The position numbers were made by a program, and so were the translations under genes. The notes below the pieces were generated by a model. The model was given only the letters and a program-made list of their open reading frames with translations. It made no database searches and was not told the origin of the DNA. A DNA stretch of 64,000 nucleotides from Polynucleobacter hirudinilacicola (lineage in GTDB: Bacteria; Pseudomonadota; Gammaproteobacteria; Burkholderiales; Burkholderiaceae), in NCBI RefSeq assembly GCF_002192535.1, contig NZ_NAIA01000003.1, forward strand, positions 277,952 to 341,951. The letters run 5' to 3'. The number at the start of each line of letters is the position of its first letter. Position 1 is the stretch's first letter. This document shows, in pieces, positions 11,009 through 24,073 of this stretch.

Positions 11009-12523
11009 ATGGCTAAAATGATTCCTATGAATATGGTGACCCCACCCCCCGATCTAGCCGCAATCAGCGCACTTCAGTCAAAACTCGTTGCGGCTTTGCG
11101 ACCGATTCTTCCGGAACACGCCCTACTTTGGGAGCCTGAAGACACAATTCCCTATGAATGTGATGGTTTGGCCGCTTATAAACGCATGCCGCTGGCAGTC
11201 GCTCTGCCAGAAACAGAGGAGCAAGTCGCCAAAATCCTCAAAACCTGCTTTGAGATGCAGGTTCCTGTGGTTCCGCGGGGATCTGGAACTGGCCTATCCG
11301 GTGGAGCGATGCCTATCTCTCAGGGGTTAGTGCTTTCCCTTGCAAAGCTCAAGAAAATTCTCAGTATTGACCCATTTACTCGCACTGCGGTAGTTCAACC
11401 TGGTGTGCGCAATCTTGCTATTTCAGAAGCTGTTGCTCACCTAGGTCTCTACTATGCACCAGACCCCTCATCTCAGATTGCCTGCTCTATTGGTGGCAAC
11501 GTGAATGAAAACTCTGGTGGAGTGCACTGTCTTAAATACGGTCTCACTCTACATAACGTTCTCCGCGTACGCGGCATTTTGATGAACGGTGAGATTGTGG
11601 AGTTCGGAAGCTTAGCGCCAGATTCTCCTGGTTTAGATTTGCTCGCCATTGTTCTGGGTAGCGAAGGCATGCTTGCAGTCGTTACCGAAGTTACTGTGAA
11701 GTTGGTTGCCAAACCAAAACTGGCACGCGTCATCATGGCTAGTTTTGACGACATTGAAAAAGGTGGCAATGCTGTTGCTGCCATCATTGCTGCCGGTATT
11801 ATTCCTGCTGGCTTAGAAATGATGGATCAAGCAACTACTCGAGCTGTAGAAGAATTTGTCAATGCAGGCTATGACTTAGAGGCAGCGGCTATTTTGCTTT
11901 GTGAGTCTGACGGCACACCGGAAGAAGTTGCTGAAGAAATCGAGCGCATGACTAAAGTGCTTGAACAATCGGGCGCTAGTGGTATTCGGATTTCTAGAGA
12001 TGAGACTGAGCGCTTAAAGTTTTGGAGTGGTCGTAAAAATGCTTTCCCGGCAGCCGGACGAATCGCTGCGGATTACTACTGTATGGACGGCACTATCCCA
12101 CGTAGGCATATTGCGACTCTACTGAAACGCATTCAAGGAATGGAAAAAAAATATGGCTTAGGTTGCTTGAATGTATTTCATGCAGGTGATGGCAATATGC
12201 ACCCATTGATTTTATTTAATGGCGCTGATGAGGAAGAGTGGCATCGTGCCGAAGAATTTGGCACTGATATTCTTGAAGCCTGCGTTGAGCTTGGCGGTAC
12301 GATTACTGGCGAGCATGGAGTTGGCCTCGAAAAGATTAACAGCATGTGTATTCAGTTTGGTGAGGGCGAACGTGAATCTTTCTGGGGTGTTAAAAGCGCT
12401 TTTGATCCAGAAAAGCTTCTCAATCCTGATAAAGGCATCCCAACTCTGAGTCGCTGTGCTGAATATGGCCGCATGCGGATTAGTGGAGGCAAACTACCGC
12501 ATCCGGAATTGGAGCGCTTTTAA
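11009..12523 (+). CDS. glcD: Glycolate oxidase subunit, FAD-linked
   Basis: FAD-binding PP motif VPVVPRGSGTGLSGGAMP, C-terminal GTITGEHGVGLEKI; followed by glcE and glcF. Start may be 11027 (see findings). Confidence 0.92.
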   Translation: MAKMIPMNMVTPPPDLAAISALQSKLVAALRPILPEHALLWEPEDTIPYECDGLAAYKRMPLAVALPETEEQVAKILKTCFEMQVPVVPRGSGTGLSGGAMPISQGLVLSLAKLKKILSIDPFTRTAVVQPGVRNLAISEAVAHLGLYYAPDPSSQIACSIGGNVNENSGGVHCLKYGLTLHNVLRVRGILMNGEIVEFGSLAPDSPGLDLLAIVLGSEGMLAVVTEVTVKLVAKPKLARVIMASFDDIEKGGNAVAAIIAAGIIPAGLEMMDQATTRAVEEFVNAGYDLEAAAILLCESDGTPEEVAEEIERMTKVLEQSGASGIRISRDETERLKFWSGRKNAFPAAGRIAADYYCMDGTIPRRHIATLLKRIQGMEKKYGLGCLNVFHAGDGNMHPLILFNGADEEEWHRAEEFGTDILEACVELGGTITGEHGVGLEKINSMCIQFGEGERESFWGVKSAFDPEKLLNPDKGIPTLSRCAEYGRMRISGGKLPHPELERF

Positions 12524-13665
12524 TGAATGCTACCAACCCCATGATTGAGGCATTTCGTGAGCAGATCCTGAATGCAGCAAGCAATAAAACACGGCTCTCT
12601 ATTGAAGGTGGCGGCACCAAGTCCTGGTATGGCAACCCCAATAGTCATACAAAACTTGATACTCGTACTTACTCTGGAATCCTGGAATATCAGCCAGAAG
12701 AATTAGTAATCACTGCCTGTGCGGGTACGCCACTGAAAGAAATCGAAGCTGCCCTCAAAGCAAAAAATCAGATGCTGGCATTTGAACCGCCACACTTTGG
12801 TGAGCAAGCAACCTTTGGTGGTGCGATTGCATCCGGCTTAGCGGGTCCAAATCGCATCAGCGTCGGTAATTTCCGAGACTTTGTTTTAGGTACACGTATT
12901 TTAGATGGCAAGGGACAGGATCTGTCTTTTGGCGGACAAGTGATGAAAAACGTTGCCGGCTACGATATCTCTCGTTTATTACCAGGCTCCATGGGTACGC
13001 TTTCATTACTTCTTGAAGCATCTGTCAAAGTATTGCCAAGACCAGCAGCCATAGCAACACTGCGCTGCCATATCTCTCAAGAAAAAGCATTGCGCACTTT
13101 AAATGAGTGGGCTGGGCAACCATTGCCAATGTCAGCAAGCTGTTGGATCGGCAATGCTACTGGCGAAGGTCAATTGACGATTCGTTTAGCGGGGGCTGCT
13201 GCTGCAATTAAGGCCGCCATTCCCCTAATGAGTTCTTTAGTAAATGCAAGTGAAGTAGACCCTCAATCTGCCGAAGCATTTTGGAATGATTTACGCGAGC
13301 ATCAGCTACCAGCGTTTGAAAATCTCGCTGCCGATCAAACTCTGTATCGCCTAGCTTTACCTGCAGCCTGTGGGCCACTCACTATTCCTGGTGAAAGCAA
13401 TGAAATTATTTTGGAATGGCACGGTCAACAACGTTGGATTAAAGCCTCTGGCGATGAAGCTACATTTAACCTAATCAAACAATTAGTCTTAAGTCATGGT
13501 GGGCATGTCACTCGCTTCAAACAGGGTGCAAGTGTAAATCCTGACTTCCAACGCTTTACTTTACTGAGCGAACAGGCACACTCTAAAGCCCTCGAGCTTG
13601 TACAAGAGCGCCTGAGATCTGCATTTGATCCTGCCGGCGTATTTGCAACTAAACGTCTTCCATAA
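12523..13665 (+). CDS. glcE: Glycolate oxidase subunit, FAD-binding
   Basis: FAD_binding_4-like, GGAIASGLAGPNRISVGNFRDFVLGTRILDGKGQDLSFGGQVMKNVAGYD; overlaps the glcD stop. Confidence 0.92.
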   Translation: MNATNPMIEAFREQILNAASNKTRLSIEGGGTKSWYGNPNSHTKLDTRTYSGILEYQPEELVITACAGTPLKEIEAALKAKNQMLAFEPPHFGEQATFGGAIASGLAGPNRISVGNFRDFVLGTRILDGKGQDLSFGGQVMKNVAGYDISRLLPGSMGTLSLLLEASVKVLPRPAAIATLRCHISQEKALRTLNEWAGQPLPMSASCWIGNATGEGQLTIRLAGAAAAIKAAIPLMSSLVNASEVDPQSAEAFWNDLREHQLPAFENLAADQTLYRLALPAACGPLTIPGESNEIILEWHGQQRWIKASGDEATFNLIKQLVLSHGGHVTRFKQGASVNPDFQRFTLLSEQAHSKALELVQERLRSAFDPAGVFATKRLP

Positions 13666-13673
13666 GCATCTCT

Positions 13674-14951
13674 ATGTACACTCAACTTGCTCCCCAATTT
13701 GCCAATACTCCAGAAGGTATTGAAGCAGCCCGAATTTTGGGTAAATGTGTTCACTGTGGTTTTTGTACTGCCACTTGTCCAACTTATCAGATACTCGGTG
13801 ATGAGCTCGATGGCCCCCGTGGTCGTATCTACCTCATTAAGCAAATGGCTGAAGGTGCAGCTCCTACCGAAAAAACTCGTAACCACCTAGACCGCTGTCT
13901 CACTTGTCGTAATTGTGAGAGCACTTGCCCTAGCGGCGTGCAATACGGCAACCTAGTAGACATTGGCCGCAAGTGGGCTGAAGAGAATACCCCAGCTCGC
14001 CCCCTTGGTGAGCGCCTAACTCGCTGGGCCCTAAAAGAAGGTTTAACAAAGCCGACATTATTTAACTCAGCAATGACTTTAGGTCGCCTCGTGCGCCCCT
14101 TAATGCCAAATGGCATTCAGCGCAAAATCCCGGAAGCCAGAAATAAAGCTTTGGATAGCTCAACAGATCCTTATGCAAGGCCCACCGCTTCACATGAACG
14201 CAAAATGCTGATTCTGGAGGGCTGTGTTCAACCGGGTATGCTGCCAAATATTAATTCAGCAACTGCGCGCGTTTTAGATGCATTAAAGATTCAGCTCATT
14301 AGCGCCCCAAATGCTACTTGCTGCGGCGCATTGCGCTATCACTTGAATGATCAAACTGGCGGGTTAGAGAATGCCAAGCAAAATATTGATGCTTGGTGGC
14401 CATTAGTTGAGAGTGGTATGGAAGCGATTGTGATGACTGCCTCTGGTTGTGGCGTCATGGTGAAAGATTATGGTCATCTCTTTGCTGATGACTCTGCATA
14501 TGCAGCCAAGGCGAAAAAGATTTCTGATCTCACTAAAGATATCTCCGAGATTTTGCCAAATCTAGAAAAAGAATTAATTCAATTACTTGGTACAGATCAA
14601 AAACCAGGCGTGGTTTATCACCCACCTTGCACCTTGCAACACGGCCAACAAATCCGCGGCAAAGTGGAAGGCTTGTTATCTAGTATTGGCATTGGTGTTC
14701 GCCTATGTGCTGACAGCCATCTGTGCTGCGGTTCTGCAGGCACCTATTCCGTAACGCAGCCTGAGCTATCAGAGCAGCTGCGCAGAAATAAGTTAGGCCA
14801 TTTGAATACTGCATGCGAAGAATCTGGTGCGGAAGTGATTGTTTCTGGGAATATTGGCTGTATTACCCATCTTCAACAAGATGACAAGCCAGTACTGCAT
14901 TGGATTGAGATCGTAGATCAACTCGTCAGCAAAGCCTCTAAGGTACGATGA
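13674..14951 (+). CDS. glcF: Glycolate oxidase iron-sulfur subunit
   Basis: Two 4Fe-4S motifs (CVHCGFCTATCP, CLTCRNCESTCP) and CCG domains (CCGALRYH, CCGSAGTYS). Confidence 0.94.
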   Translation: MYTQLAPQFANTPEGIEAARILGKCVHCGFCTATCPTYQILGDELDGPRGRIYLIKQMAEGAAPTEKTRNHLDRCLTCRNCESTCPSGVQYGNLVDIGRKWAEENTPARPLGERLTRWALKEGLTKPTLFNSAMTLGRLVRPLMPNGIQRKIPEARNKALDSSTDPYARPTASHERKMLILEGCVQPGMLPNINSATARVLDALKIQLISAPNATCCGALRYHLNDQTGGLENAKQNIDAWWPLVESGMEAIVMTASGCGVMVKDYGHLFADDSAYAAKAKKISDLTKDISEILPNLEKELIQLLGTDQKPGVVYHPPCTLQHGQQIRGKVEGLLSSIGIGVRLCADSHLCCGSAGTYSVTQPELSEQLRRNKLGHLNTACEESGAEVIVSGNIGCITHLQQDDKPVLHWIEIVDQLVSKASKVR

Positions 14952-15673
14952 ATTCTATTGTTGCTAACTTAATGCAGGTGCGGCAGCGTATTGAGCTTGC
15001 TTGCTTAGCAGCGAAACGCGAGCCCGAAGAAATCGAGCTCTTAGCAGTCAGCAAAACATTCCCCGCCTCTGCTATTGAGGAGGCTATGCATGCTGGACAA
15101 TCTGCTTTTGGTGAAAATTATGTACAAGAAGCGGTTGAAAAAATTACTCAGCTCGCTAAACTACGTCCTTGGTTAGTATGGCACTTCATTGGCCCCCTTC
15201 AAAGCAATAAAACGAGAGAGGTTGCCGAACATTTTGATTGGGTGCATGGTGTTGATCGCCTCAAAATTGCGGAACGTCTATCAGTTCAGCGCGGTGAATT
15301 TCCCAACCTAGCAGAATTGCAGATGTGCGTTCAAGTGAATGTGAGCGATGAGGATAGCAAAAGCGGTATACCACTTTCTGAGGCTGAGGCTCTTTGCGAT
15401 GCCATTGTGAAATTGCCTAATATTGTTCTTAGGGGTTTAATGGCCATACCAGCCCCAAGCGCAGACAAGGCAGAACAACGCAAAGCCTTTGCCCAGGTTC
15501 AGGATTGCTTTAAAAAAATTCAAGCTGCTAAATCGACCGATTTTAGGTATCAATTTTTTGATACGCTATCGATGGGCATGTCCGATGATCTTGAGGCCGC
15601 TATTGCCGAGGGCAGCACTATTGTTCGGGTTGGCACCGCTATTTTTGGGAAGCGCGATAAGATTAGCAAATGA
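14948..15673 (+). CDS. yggS: YggS family pyridoxal-phosphate homeostasis protein
   Basis: LLAVSKTFPASAIEEA, FGENYVQEA, WHFIGPLQSNKTR, LSMGMSDDLEAAI, STIVRVGTAIFGKR. Confidence 0.93.
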   Translation: MNSIVANLMQVRQRIELACLAAKREPEEIELLAVSKTFPASAIEEAMHAGQSAFGENYVQEAVEKITQLAKLRPWLVWHFIGPLQSNKTREVAEHFDWVHGVDRLKIAERLSVQRGEFPNLAELQMCVQVNVSDEDSKSGIPLSEAEALCDAIVKLPNIVLRGLMAIPAPSADKAEQRKAFAQVQDCFKKIQAAKSTDFRYQFFDTLSMGMSDDLEAAIAEGSTIVRVGTAIFGKRDKISK

Positions 15674-16539
15674 GCACAAATCAGAATCATCAAAACATTA
15701 GCAATGTCCACATCACCTTTATCGGTGGTGGCAATATGGGTCGAGCGCTCATTAGCGGTTTACTGGCCAATGGATTTACCCCTCAGCAGATCTCGGTGGT
15801 TGAAGCAAATACAGCGACTGCAATCAAACTATACGAAGACTTTGGCGTACGGAATATCGGCTCTTTGGACCAAGTAGCTTTTGATTTCTCAAAAAATAAT
15901 GTTGTAGTCATGGCCATTAAGCCTCAGGACTTTAATGTGGTTGCCAAAGGCTTGGCCGCAAAACTCAAGCACGCATCCCTACCTGGCCCGCTCATCCTAA
16001 GTATTGCCGCTGGTATTCGCTTATCAGATATGAGTCGCTGGCTTGATCACTCCCGCTGTGTTCGTGCTATGCCCAATACTCCTGCATTAATCGGCCAAGG
16101 GATTACTGGCTTGTTTGCTGATGCCACTGTAAACGCATCGGATCGCAATCTAGCCCAGACCATCTGCAATGCTGTTGGTCAAAGCGTTTGGGTTCCTGAA
16201 GAAACACTGATGGATGCTGTTACTGCTGTCTCTGGTAGTGGCCCCGCCTATGTATTTGCATTTTTGGAAGCCATGCAATCTGCTGGTGAGAAATTAGGTC
16301 TAGATGCAGCGAGTGCACGCAAATTGGCATATGCAACTCTTGAGGGAGCAAGCCAACTCGCACATAACTCCGATGAACATGCTGGCGTACTACGTGAACG
16401 TGTCACCTCCAAGGGTGGCACTACAGCAGCGGCGCTTGAAGTCATGAAACAAGAGGGTTGGAATGAGATTCTAGAAAAAGCAATTGCTGCAGCAAGTCAA
16501 CGTGGCAAAGCAATGGGTGATGAGTTAGGTAAGAACTAA
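15670..16539 (+). CDS. proC: Pyrroline-5-carboxylate reductase
   Basis: FIGGGNMGRALISGL, RAMPNTPALIGQGITGL, AVSGSGPAYVFAFLEAM, RVTSKGGTTAAAL. Confidence 0.95.
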   Translation: MSTNQNHQNISNVHITFIGGGNMGRALISGLLANGFTPQQISVVEANTATAIKLYEDFGVRNIGSLDQVAFDFSKNNVVVMAIKPQDFNVVAKGLAAKLKHASLPGPLILSIAAGIRLSDMSRWLDHSRCVRAMPNTPALIGQGITGLFADATVNASDRNLAQTICNAVGQSVWVPEETLMDAVTAVSGSGPAYVFAFLEAMQSAGEKLGLDAASARKLAYATLEGASQLAHNSDEHAGVLRERVTSKGGTTAAALEVMKQEGWNEILEKAIAAASQRGKAMGDELGKN

Positions 16540-16554
16540 TTACCTAGGGAACTC

Positions 16555-17418
16555 TTAGTTCAGACTAAGACCAAGCACAATCCCAAGAAATAAAAATCCA
16601 CCTAGCCAGTTATTGTGGCGAAAAGCCGCAAAACACTCGTCACGCTTCCGCGTAGAAATAAGTTTCAGATGATAAATAGCGCAAGCTAAGGCTATAAACC
16701 ACCCGACTAAAAAGTAATTACTCAAGTTGGCTAATTGCGCAACCCAAATTTGACTAATGAATAAGATGGCATAACTAATAGCGATTGCCAGAACATCATA
16801 TTGGCCAAAGGTAATTGCCGAAGTACGTAAGCCTAAGCGCAAATCATCCTCCCGATCGACCATAGCATAGGCAGTGTCGTAAGCTATCGCCCAAAAAATA
16901 TTTCCCACAAATAAGATCCATGCTTCTAATGGAATCATATTCAAGATGGCGGCATATGCCATGGGGATACCAAAGCCAAACGCAATACCCAGAATAGCTT
17001 GCGGTATTGCAAAGAAGCGTTTAGTGAAGGGATAAATGAACGCTACCGCTAATGCAAAAACGGAAAGCTTCTTGGTGTAATCATTGAGTGGCTGAATGAT
17101 TGCGAATGCAATCAAGGCCAAAAATGCAGCAATCAATACCGCCTCTTTGCCAGAAATCTTGCCGCTCGTCACTGGACGCCCTTGCGTTCTCTGAACGTGT
17201 AGATCAAAGTTGCGATCCGCGTAATCATTGATTGCACATCCTGCACTACGCATCAAGAAAGTTCCCGCTACAAAGATTAATAAAATTTGGGGATCGGGCA
17301 TTCCGCTACTAGCCAACCATAAGGCCCATAGCGTTGGCCATAAAAGCAATAAGGTGCCAATTGGCTTATCTAGGCGTATGAGATAAGCGTACGAGGTTAG
17401 GCGATCATTTAAAGACAT
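16555..17418 (-). CDS. ubiA: 4-hydroxybenzoate octaprenyltransferase
   Basis: Ubi[63 protein letters not shown]. Confidence 0.95.
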   Translation of the reverse strand: MSLNDRLTSYAYLIRLDKPIGTLLLLWPTLWALWLASSGMPDPQILLIFVAGTFLMRSAGCAINDYADRNFDLHVQRTQGRPVTSGKISGKEAVLIAAFLALIAFAIIQPLNDYTKKLSVFALAVAFIYPFTKRFFAIPQAILGIAFGFGIPMAYAAILNMIPLEAWILFVGNIFWAIAYDTAYAMVDREDDLRLGLRTSAITFGQYDVLAIAISYAILFISQIWVAQLANLSNYFLVGWFIALACAIYHLKLISTRKRDECFAAFRHNNWLGGFLFLGIVLGLSLN

Positions 17419-17428
17419 GAGGTAATTA

Positions 17429-19495
17429 TCACGCCTTTAAAAATTCAGCGCGGGATCCTAGCCAGCGCTCTAGATGACGCTCCACTAAATCAGCATGCTC
17501 TGCTAGCAAGCGCTCGGCTGCCTGTTGAGCTAACTCAATTAACCAAGCATCGCGCTGTAAATCGACAAACCGCAACATGGCATCACCAGATTGCTTGGCT
17601 CCAAGCAATTCCCCGGGACCACGCAGGGAAAGGTCGCGCTCTGCAATGACAAAGCCATCCGATACTTCACGCAAGGTTTGCAAGCGCTCTTTAGCTGCCA
17701 TTGATAAGGGCTCCGCATACATCAAGATGCAAACTGAATCGGCTGAGCCGCGGCCCACACGTCCACGCAGTTGATGAATTTGAGCATAGCCAAAGCGCTC
17801 AGCATGCTCGATCACCATTAAGGCTGCATTGGGAACATCCACGCCCACCTCAATGACTGTAGTGGCAACTAATAGCTGAATTTCATTGGCTTTAAATGCA
17901 GCCATCACGGCTGCTTTTTCTTCCGCCTTTAGGCGACCATGCACTAGCCCCACTTTAAAATTTGGCAAAGCCTGTGTTAACTGCTCAAAACTCTCAACGG
18001 CAGTTTGCAATTGCAAAACCTCAGATTCTTCTATCAAAGGGCAAACCCAATAGGCTTGTAGGCCTTTGGATAGCCAGCTTTGTAAACCGCCAATCACCTC
18101 ATCACGACGAGTCGCCTTGACCACCTTAGTATTAATTGGTTTGCGGCCTGGAGGTAGCTCATCAATGACAGACACATCGAGATCAGCGTAATAGGTCATA
18201 GCCAAGGTACGAGGAATTGGCGTTGCTGACATCATCAATTGATGACAATAGAACAATTCTGATCCAAGTCTTTGCTGTATTTCTAAGCGCTGCCTAACTC
18301 CAAAGCGATGTTGCTCATCAATCACTGCTAAGCCTAGCTTGGAAAAGCTCACGCTCTCCTGAATTAGTGCATGAGTGCCAATAATGAGTTGAGCTTGCCC
18401 ACTCTCAATCATTTCCTGAGCCAACCTTTTTTCTTTTGCCTTCAAACTACCAGACAGCCAAGCAATGTGCACCCCTAATGGTTCAAACCATTCTTTCATC
18501 TTTAAGTAATGCTGCTCTGCCAAGATTTCAGTAGGCGCCATGACCGCAGCTTGATAACCATGATCCATCACGCGTGCCGCTGCTAAGGCAGCGACTACCG
18601 TCTTGCCGCTACCTACGTCCCCTTGCAAAAGACGGTTCATTGGAAACGAGTTCTCTAGATCCTTAGCAATCTCTAACCATACGCGGTCTTGGGCTCCAGT
18701 TAATTGAAAAGGAAGCGCCTTAAGTAAGCCAATTTCTAGATTTGGCTCTTTTGATGGCTTTGCAAAGCTCGGGGCATGCCGCTCTCTTCGAATCGCATGA
18801 GCACGTTTCAAAGAAATTTGTTGTGCGAGCAATTCTTCGAACTGCACGCGGCGCCATGCAGGATCTGTGCGCTCTAACAAGGCTTGAGTATCAGCATCAG
18901 CAGGTGGCTGATGTAAATAGGTAATAGCAGCTTGTAGACTTGGCCAATCATTGCTTGGAAGCAGTTCTGTCATTAACTGCTTGGGCAAGAACTCAGCCAG
19001 ACTATCTCGCAAGCTTGGATCACGTAAGGCCTGTCCAACTGCTTTGCGAATGACTGTTTGAGAAACGCCGGCACTGGCTGGATAGACTGGGGTCAGACTC
19101 ATTGGCAAGGGAGCATCTGCTGCTACAGCCTTAACGGTGGGATGGACCATTTCTGGGCCCTGAAATCCTTCACGCACATCACCACGCACTCGAATATGCG
19201 CACCCACTGCCATTTGCTTTTGCTGGCTTGGGTAGAAATTCAGGAAACGGAGCTGCAAAGTTGCGGTGTCATCTTCAATGGTGACCAACATCTGTCTTCT
19301 AGGCCTAAATAAGACCTGATTTCGGATCACGATCCCCTGGGTTTGGGCTGAACTAAACCTGCCCTGATTTAAGACCTCTTCAATCGTGAATAGCTCAGTC
19401 TCATCTTCATAGCGGGATGGAAGATGCAAAGCAAGGGCCATTGGGCTGTCTAAACCCATTTTCTGGAGTGTGCTTGGCGCTTGTTTGGTAGTCAT
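17429..19495 (-). CDS. recG: ATP-dependent DNA helicase RecG
   Basis: [69 protein letters not shown]. Confidence 0.95.
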   Translation of the reverse strand: MTTKQAPSTLQKMGLDSPMALALHLPSRYEDETELFTIEEVLNQGRFSSAQTQGIVIRNQVLFRPRRQMLVTIEDDTATLQLRFLNFYPSQQKQMAVGAHIRVRGDVREGFQGPEMVHPTVKAVAADAPLPMSLTPVYPASAGVSQTVIRKAVGQALRDPSLRDSLAEFLPKQLMTELLPSNDWPSLQAAITYLHQPPADADTQALLERTDPAWRRVQFEELLAQQISLKRAHAIRRERHAPSFAKPSKEPNLEIGLLKALPFQLTGAQDRVWLEIAKDLENSFPMNRLLQGDVGSGKTVVAALAAARVMDHGYQAAVMAPTEILAEQHYLKMKEWFEPLGVHIAWLSGSLKAKEKRLAQEMIESGQAQLIIGTHALIQESVSFSKLGLAVIDEQHRFGVRQRLEIQQRLGSELFYCHQLMMSATPIPRTLAMTYYADLDVSVIDELPPGRKPINTKVVKATRRDEVIGGLQSWLSKGLQAYWVCPLIEESEVLQLQTAVESFEQLTQALPNFKVGLVHGRLKAEEKAAVMAAFKANEIQLLVATTVIEVGVDVPNAALMVIEHAERFGYAQIHQLRGRVGRGSADSVCILMYAEPLSMAAKERLQTLREVSDGFVIAERDLSLRGPGELLGAKQSGDAMLRFVDLQRDAWLIELAQQAAERLLAEHADLVERHLERWLGSRAEFLKA

Positions 19496-19525
19496 CGTTA
19501 AAATCTAATACCTGATGGTAATGCT

Positions 19526-21726
<2,201 letters not shown>

Positions 21727-21858
21727 TAACCCTACGGAGGCCTATCCCCCTCCAAATCACCTCCAAAGCCCCGCACAGTTTAGAATTGCGGGTTTACGGC
21801 TTAACTTAAAAGCCTAAAACTGAAACAGTTTCCAAATAGTCTTTAACGGAGGTTTTGT

Positions 21859-22185
21859 ATGTGGATTAGTAACGCTTTTGCCCAAGCCCCAGCTGCGGGT
21901 CCAGATTCTGGTGGCTTAATGAGCTTCCTGCCATTGGTTTTGATGTTTGCAGTTTTGTACTTCATCATGATTCGCCCACAAATGAAGCGTCAAAAAGAAA
22001 CTAAAGCCATGCTTGAAGCATTAGCAGTTGGCGATGAAGTGGTAACAGTAGGCGGCATCATGGGCAAAGTAACAGCACTCAAAGATGCAGTGGTTACTGT
22101 TGAGATTTCAGCTGGCACTGAAGTGCAATTACAAAAAGGTGCTATCACCAATGTATTGCCTAAAGGCACATTAAAGTCTGCTTAA
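21859..22185 (+). CDS. yajC: Preprotein translocase subunit YajC
   Basis: PLVLMFAVLYFIMIRPQMKRQKE; good SD (cggagg); in the queA-tgt-yajC-secD-secF order. Confidence 0.95.
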   Translation: MWISNAFAQAPAAGPDSGGLMSFLPLVLMFAVLYFIMIRPQMKRQKETKAMLEALAVGDEVVTVGGIMGKVTALKDAVVTVEISAGTEVQLQKGAITNVLPKGTLKSA

Positions 22186-22210
22186 TAGCTTTGTTTAAAA
22201 GTATCTCAAT

Positions 22211-24070
22211 ATGAATCGCTACCCTCTCTGGAAATATCTAGTTATCGTCGTTGCCTTACTCATTGGCGGACTATATTCAATCCCGAATTTCTATGGTGAG
22301 GCTCCAGCGGTTCAAATCTCGTCCGCCAAACCAACCATCAAGGTTGATTTAGCGACACAAGCCCGCGTTGAAAAGATTTTGTCTGATGCCGATATCAGCA
22401 GCACTGGTATCTTCTTTGAAAATGCCAACAATATTGGCTCTATCAAGATTCGCTTCAACAACACCGACATTCAATTGCGTGCACGCGATCTATTGCAGCA
22501 AAAGATTAACGTCGATCAGAGCGACCCGAATTTCACGGTTGCCTTAAACCTTTTATCGAATACGCCAGATTGGTTAAATTCCATTAACGCCCTACCGATG
22601 CCTTTGGGTCTTGACTTGCGAGGTGGTGTTTACTTCCTGCTGCAGGTCGATATGAAGGGCGCGGTTCAAAAGAAGGTTACTTCTTTGGCAACTGATATTC
22701 GCTCACAATTACGCGATAAAAATATTCGCCACCAAGGCATTGAGCGTGGCGCAGATAGCATCACAATTAATTTTGGCAGCACTGCTGATGCTGATGCAGC
22801 TCGTGCGGTTTTACAATCAGCTCAACCAGAACTCACTTGGCAAGTAAGACCAACAGGCTTATCACCAAAATTAGTTGGTGAATTTAAACCAACTGCATTA
22901 AAAGAAATCCAAGATAATGCTGTTAAACAAAATATCGTCACGCTGAATAAGCGCGTGAATGAGTTGGCAGTTAAAGAGCCGGTGATTCAACAACAAGGTG
23001 CCGAACGCATTGTGGTGCAGTTACCTGGCGTTCAAGATACTGCACGTGCTAAAGATATTATTGGTCGTACGGCGACCCTAGAGTCTCGCTTAGCTGATCC
23101 ACTCATTTCTACAATTGGGATTGGCGAGACTCCACCTCCAGGCATGGATACCTTCCGTTTTGGGGAAAATCGTTTAGGCGTATTCAAGAAATCAGTTATC
23201 TTCAGTGGCGATCGCATTACTGATGCAAGTGCTGGCTTTGATCAAAATCAACGTCCCGCTGTAAACATCTCTCTCGATGCTGCGGGTGGCCGTGTCATGC
23301 AAGAAGTGACACGCGAGAATATTGGCAAGCCTATGGGCATGATTTTGTTTGAAAAAGGCAAGGGTGAAGTGTTGACCATTGCTACTATTCAAAGCGAATT
23401 TGGATCTAAGTTTCAGATTACAGGCCAGCCCACTACTGCTAGCGCCAATGACTTAGCCCTCTTATTACGCGCAGGTTCTTTGGCTGCGCCAATGGAAATT
23501 ATTGAAGAGCGCACCATCGGCCCAAGCCTAGGTGCGGAGAATATTGAGAAGGGCTTCAAGTCACTCTTGATTGGCTTTGGGGCAATTGCCATTTTCATGA
23601 TGGCTTACTACTTATTGTTTGGCACATTCTCAGTCATTGCATTGGCGGTGAACTTGCTCCTGCTGATTTCTGTGCTGTCGATGTTACAAGCCACACTCAC
23701 TTTGCCAGGAATCGCGGCGATGGCCCTAGCACTTGGTATGGCGATTGACTCCAACGTATTGATTAATGAACGTATTCGTGAAGAGCTACGCAACGGCGCA
23801 GCGCCACAAACTGCAATTGCAGTTGGCTTTGATAAAGCTTGGGCAACAATTTTGGATTCGAATGTGACAACTTTAATTGCTGGTCTAGCGCTCCTGGCAT
23901 TTGGCTCAGGTCCGATCAAAGGCTTTGCAGTGGTTCACTGCTTAGGTATTTTGACCTCAATGTTCTCGGCTGTCTTCTTCTCTCGCGGTCTTGTCAACCT
24001 CTGGTACGGCAGACACAAGAAGGTTCAAAAGCTCGCTATTGGCCAAGTTTGGCGACCACAGGAGAAATAA
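22211..24070 (+). CDS. secD: Protein translocase subunit SecD
   Basis: LGLDLRGGVYFLLQVDM, MALALGMAIDSNVLINERIREELRNG. Confidence 0.96.
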   Translation: MNRYPLWKYLVIVVALLIGGLYSIPNFYGEAPAVQISSAKPTIKVDLATQARVEKILSDADISSTGIFFENANNIGSIKIRFNNTDIQLRARDLLQQKINVDQSDPNFTVALNLLSNTPDWLNSINALPMPLGLDLRGGVYFLLQVDMKGAVQKKVTSLATDIRSQLRDKNIRHQGIERGADSITINFGSTADADAARAVLQSAQPELTWQVRPTGLSPKLVGEFKPTALKEIQDNAVKQNIVTLNKRVNELAVKEPVIQQQGAERIVVQLPGVQDTARAKDIIGRTATLESRLADPLISTIGIGETPPPGMDTFRFGENRLGVFKKSVIFSGDRITDASAGFDQNQRPAVNISLDAAGGRVMQEVTRENIGKPMGMILFEKGKGEVLTIATIQSEFGSKFQITGQPTTASANDLALLLRAGSLAAPMEIIEERTIGPSLGAENIEKGFKSLLIGFGAIAIFMMAYYLLFGTFSVIALAVNLLLLISVLSMLQATLTLPGIAAMALALGMAIDSNVLINERIREELRNGAAPQTAIAVGFDKAWATILDSNVTTLIAGLALLAFGSGPIKGFAVVHCLGILTSMFSAVFFSRGLVNLWYGRHKKVQKLAIGQVWRPQEK

Positions 24071-24073
24071 GCT

